Shown here one piece after another: positions 9,469-10,125 of a stretch of DNA of 10,125 nucleotides. The notes beneath the pieces are model-generated. The model was given only the letters and a program-made list of their open reading frames with translations. It was not told where the DNA came from and did not search any database. Source of the DNA: Gemmataceae bacterium (GTDB lineage Bacteria; Planctomycetota; Planctomycetia; Gemmatales; Gemmataceae); the NCBI GenBank assembly GCA_017853285.1, contig JAFMJU010000103.1, positions 1-10,125 on the forward strand. The letters run 5' to 3'. Position 1 is the first letter of the stretch; every line of letters begins with the position of its first letter. Position numbers and translations under genes: made by a program.

Positions 9469-10125
9469 TTATTCCTTGCCGATGGCTTCCCGGCCCTGCC
9501 GGATGGCCGCTTCCACCTGGGGGATCAACAGGTCCGATTCCTCCTCGGGAAGTTCCTCGCACACCTGGTCCAATACCTTGCGCAATTTTTCCAAGTGGCC
9601 CCGGATGGCCTTGGCCGACATGGCCGCGGCGGACTGGTCCTCCTCCTTCACCGCCTTTTGGTGGTTGTCCACCGACCGTTTCATCTGGGCGACCAGGTCC
9701 TGGACCAATTTTCGGATCTCATCCATCCTGTTTACCTTGGCCTGGTCGGATTCCTTGTCTTTTTCCGTTTCCGGCTTGCCCGCCTCCCGTTGTTTGCGCA
9801 GCGTGGCCTGCGCCTGCCGGGCGTCGGCGTGGTACACCTCCACCCCGCGGACGATTTTCCGCTCGGTGATCAACAGGGGTACCCCCTGAAGCCCGGTGGG
9901 GGCTTTGCCCAAAAAATATCCCTTCGGATTGATCCCCTTGATGTAAAGATTGAGGCTTTGCCCGGGGTCATCGTCCATCGCGGCAATGATGAACAAACTG
10001 TCCTTGCCTGCGAATGCGTTCACCTTGGGCAATACCGCCTCGGCCGCCTTGGTTCTCAAGGTTGTGGCGCTTGCCCTCGGGTCTTTGGGCTTTTCAGGGG
10101 GGAAAGACAACACAAACGGGATCTG
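9469..10125 (-). CDS. Unrecognised protein, N-terminally partial
   Basis: The frame is open at the right window edge and ends with TAA at 9471-9469, leaving 218 visible residues. A GTG at 10113 exists, but coding-like sequence (QIPF...) continues to the edge, so the true start is probably outside. Residues 1-100 look like a small folded region with beta-strand segments (KDSLFIIAAM at 41-50, GVPLLITERKIVRGVEVYHA at 81-100). Residues about 101-190 are highly charged and helix-prone, rich in Lys, Glu, Gln and Ala, possibly a coiled coil, and the tail is acidic (ELPEEESDLL, 191-200). No transmembrane segment or catalytic motif is visible. It may be a secreted or membrane-anchored protein whose signal peptide lies outside the window, but that is a guess. 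It precedes the NAMPT gene by 24 nt on the same strand. I do not recognise the family. Confidence 0.75.
   Translation of the reverse strand, partial: QIPFVLSFPPEKPKDPRASATTLRTKAAEAVLPKVNAFAGKDSLFIIAAMDDDPGQSLNLYIKGINPKGYFLGKAPTGLQGVPLLITERKIVRGVEVYHADARQAQATLRKQREAGKPETEKDKESDQAKVNRMDEIRKLVQDLVAQMKRSVDNHQKAVKEEDQSAAAMSAKAIRGHLEKLRKVLDQVCEELPEEESDLLIPQVEAAIRQGREAIGKE

Overview
This is a GC-rich (roughly 60-65% by eye) bacterial chromosome segment made of conserved housekeeping genes with short gaps. I see no mobile element, CRISPR array, phage gene or rRNA. Three features suggest a member of the Planctomycetes or the wider PVC group: an alanyl-tRNA synthetase whose motif-2 region resembles eukaryotic AlaRS, a thioredoxin reductase with an extra ~30-residue insert, and a NAMPT-type nicotinamide phosphoribosyltransferase. 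This placement rests on remembered family resemblance and no search was run.

Layout. A minus-strand cluster fills the left two thirds. In transcription order it holds argA (N-acetylglutamate synthase, 6423 to 5047), tRNA-Leu(UAG) (4940 to 4858), larC (nickel-pincer cofactor nickel insertase, 4832 to 3624), alaS (3575 to 870), and a TPR-like gene that starts 3 nt after the alaS stop and runs off the left edge. Divergent from argA, trxB (6622-7701) has a good sigma70-type promoter and a possible leader hairpin. Next on the plus strand are tRNA-Lys(UUU) (7802-7874) and a strong U-tract terminator that works in both directions. The right end is a second minus-strand pair: an unrecognised gene cut by the right edge (10125 to 9469) and a NAMPT gene (9444 to 8047), which converges on the tRNA-Lys terminator.

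How the genes fit together. ArgA starts arginine synthesis, AlaRS and the two tRNAs serve translation, TrxB keeps thioredoxin reduced, NAMPT salvages nicotinamide to NMN for NAD, and LarC completes the nickel-pincer nucleotide cofactor. Apart from co-orientation and tight spacing (alaS with the TPR gene, the unknown gene with NAMPT) nothing ties them into one pathway. I did not find a convincing new system. The best leads are an AT-rich patch inside argA, the in-frame UGA-C junction between alaS and the TPR gene, the TrxB insert, the trxB leader hairpin, and the unknown partner of NAMPT.
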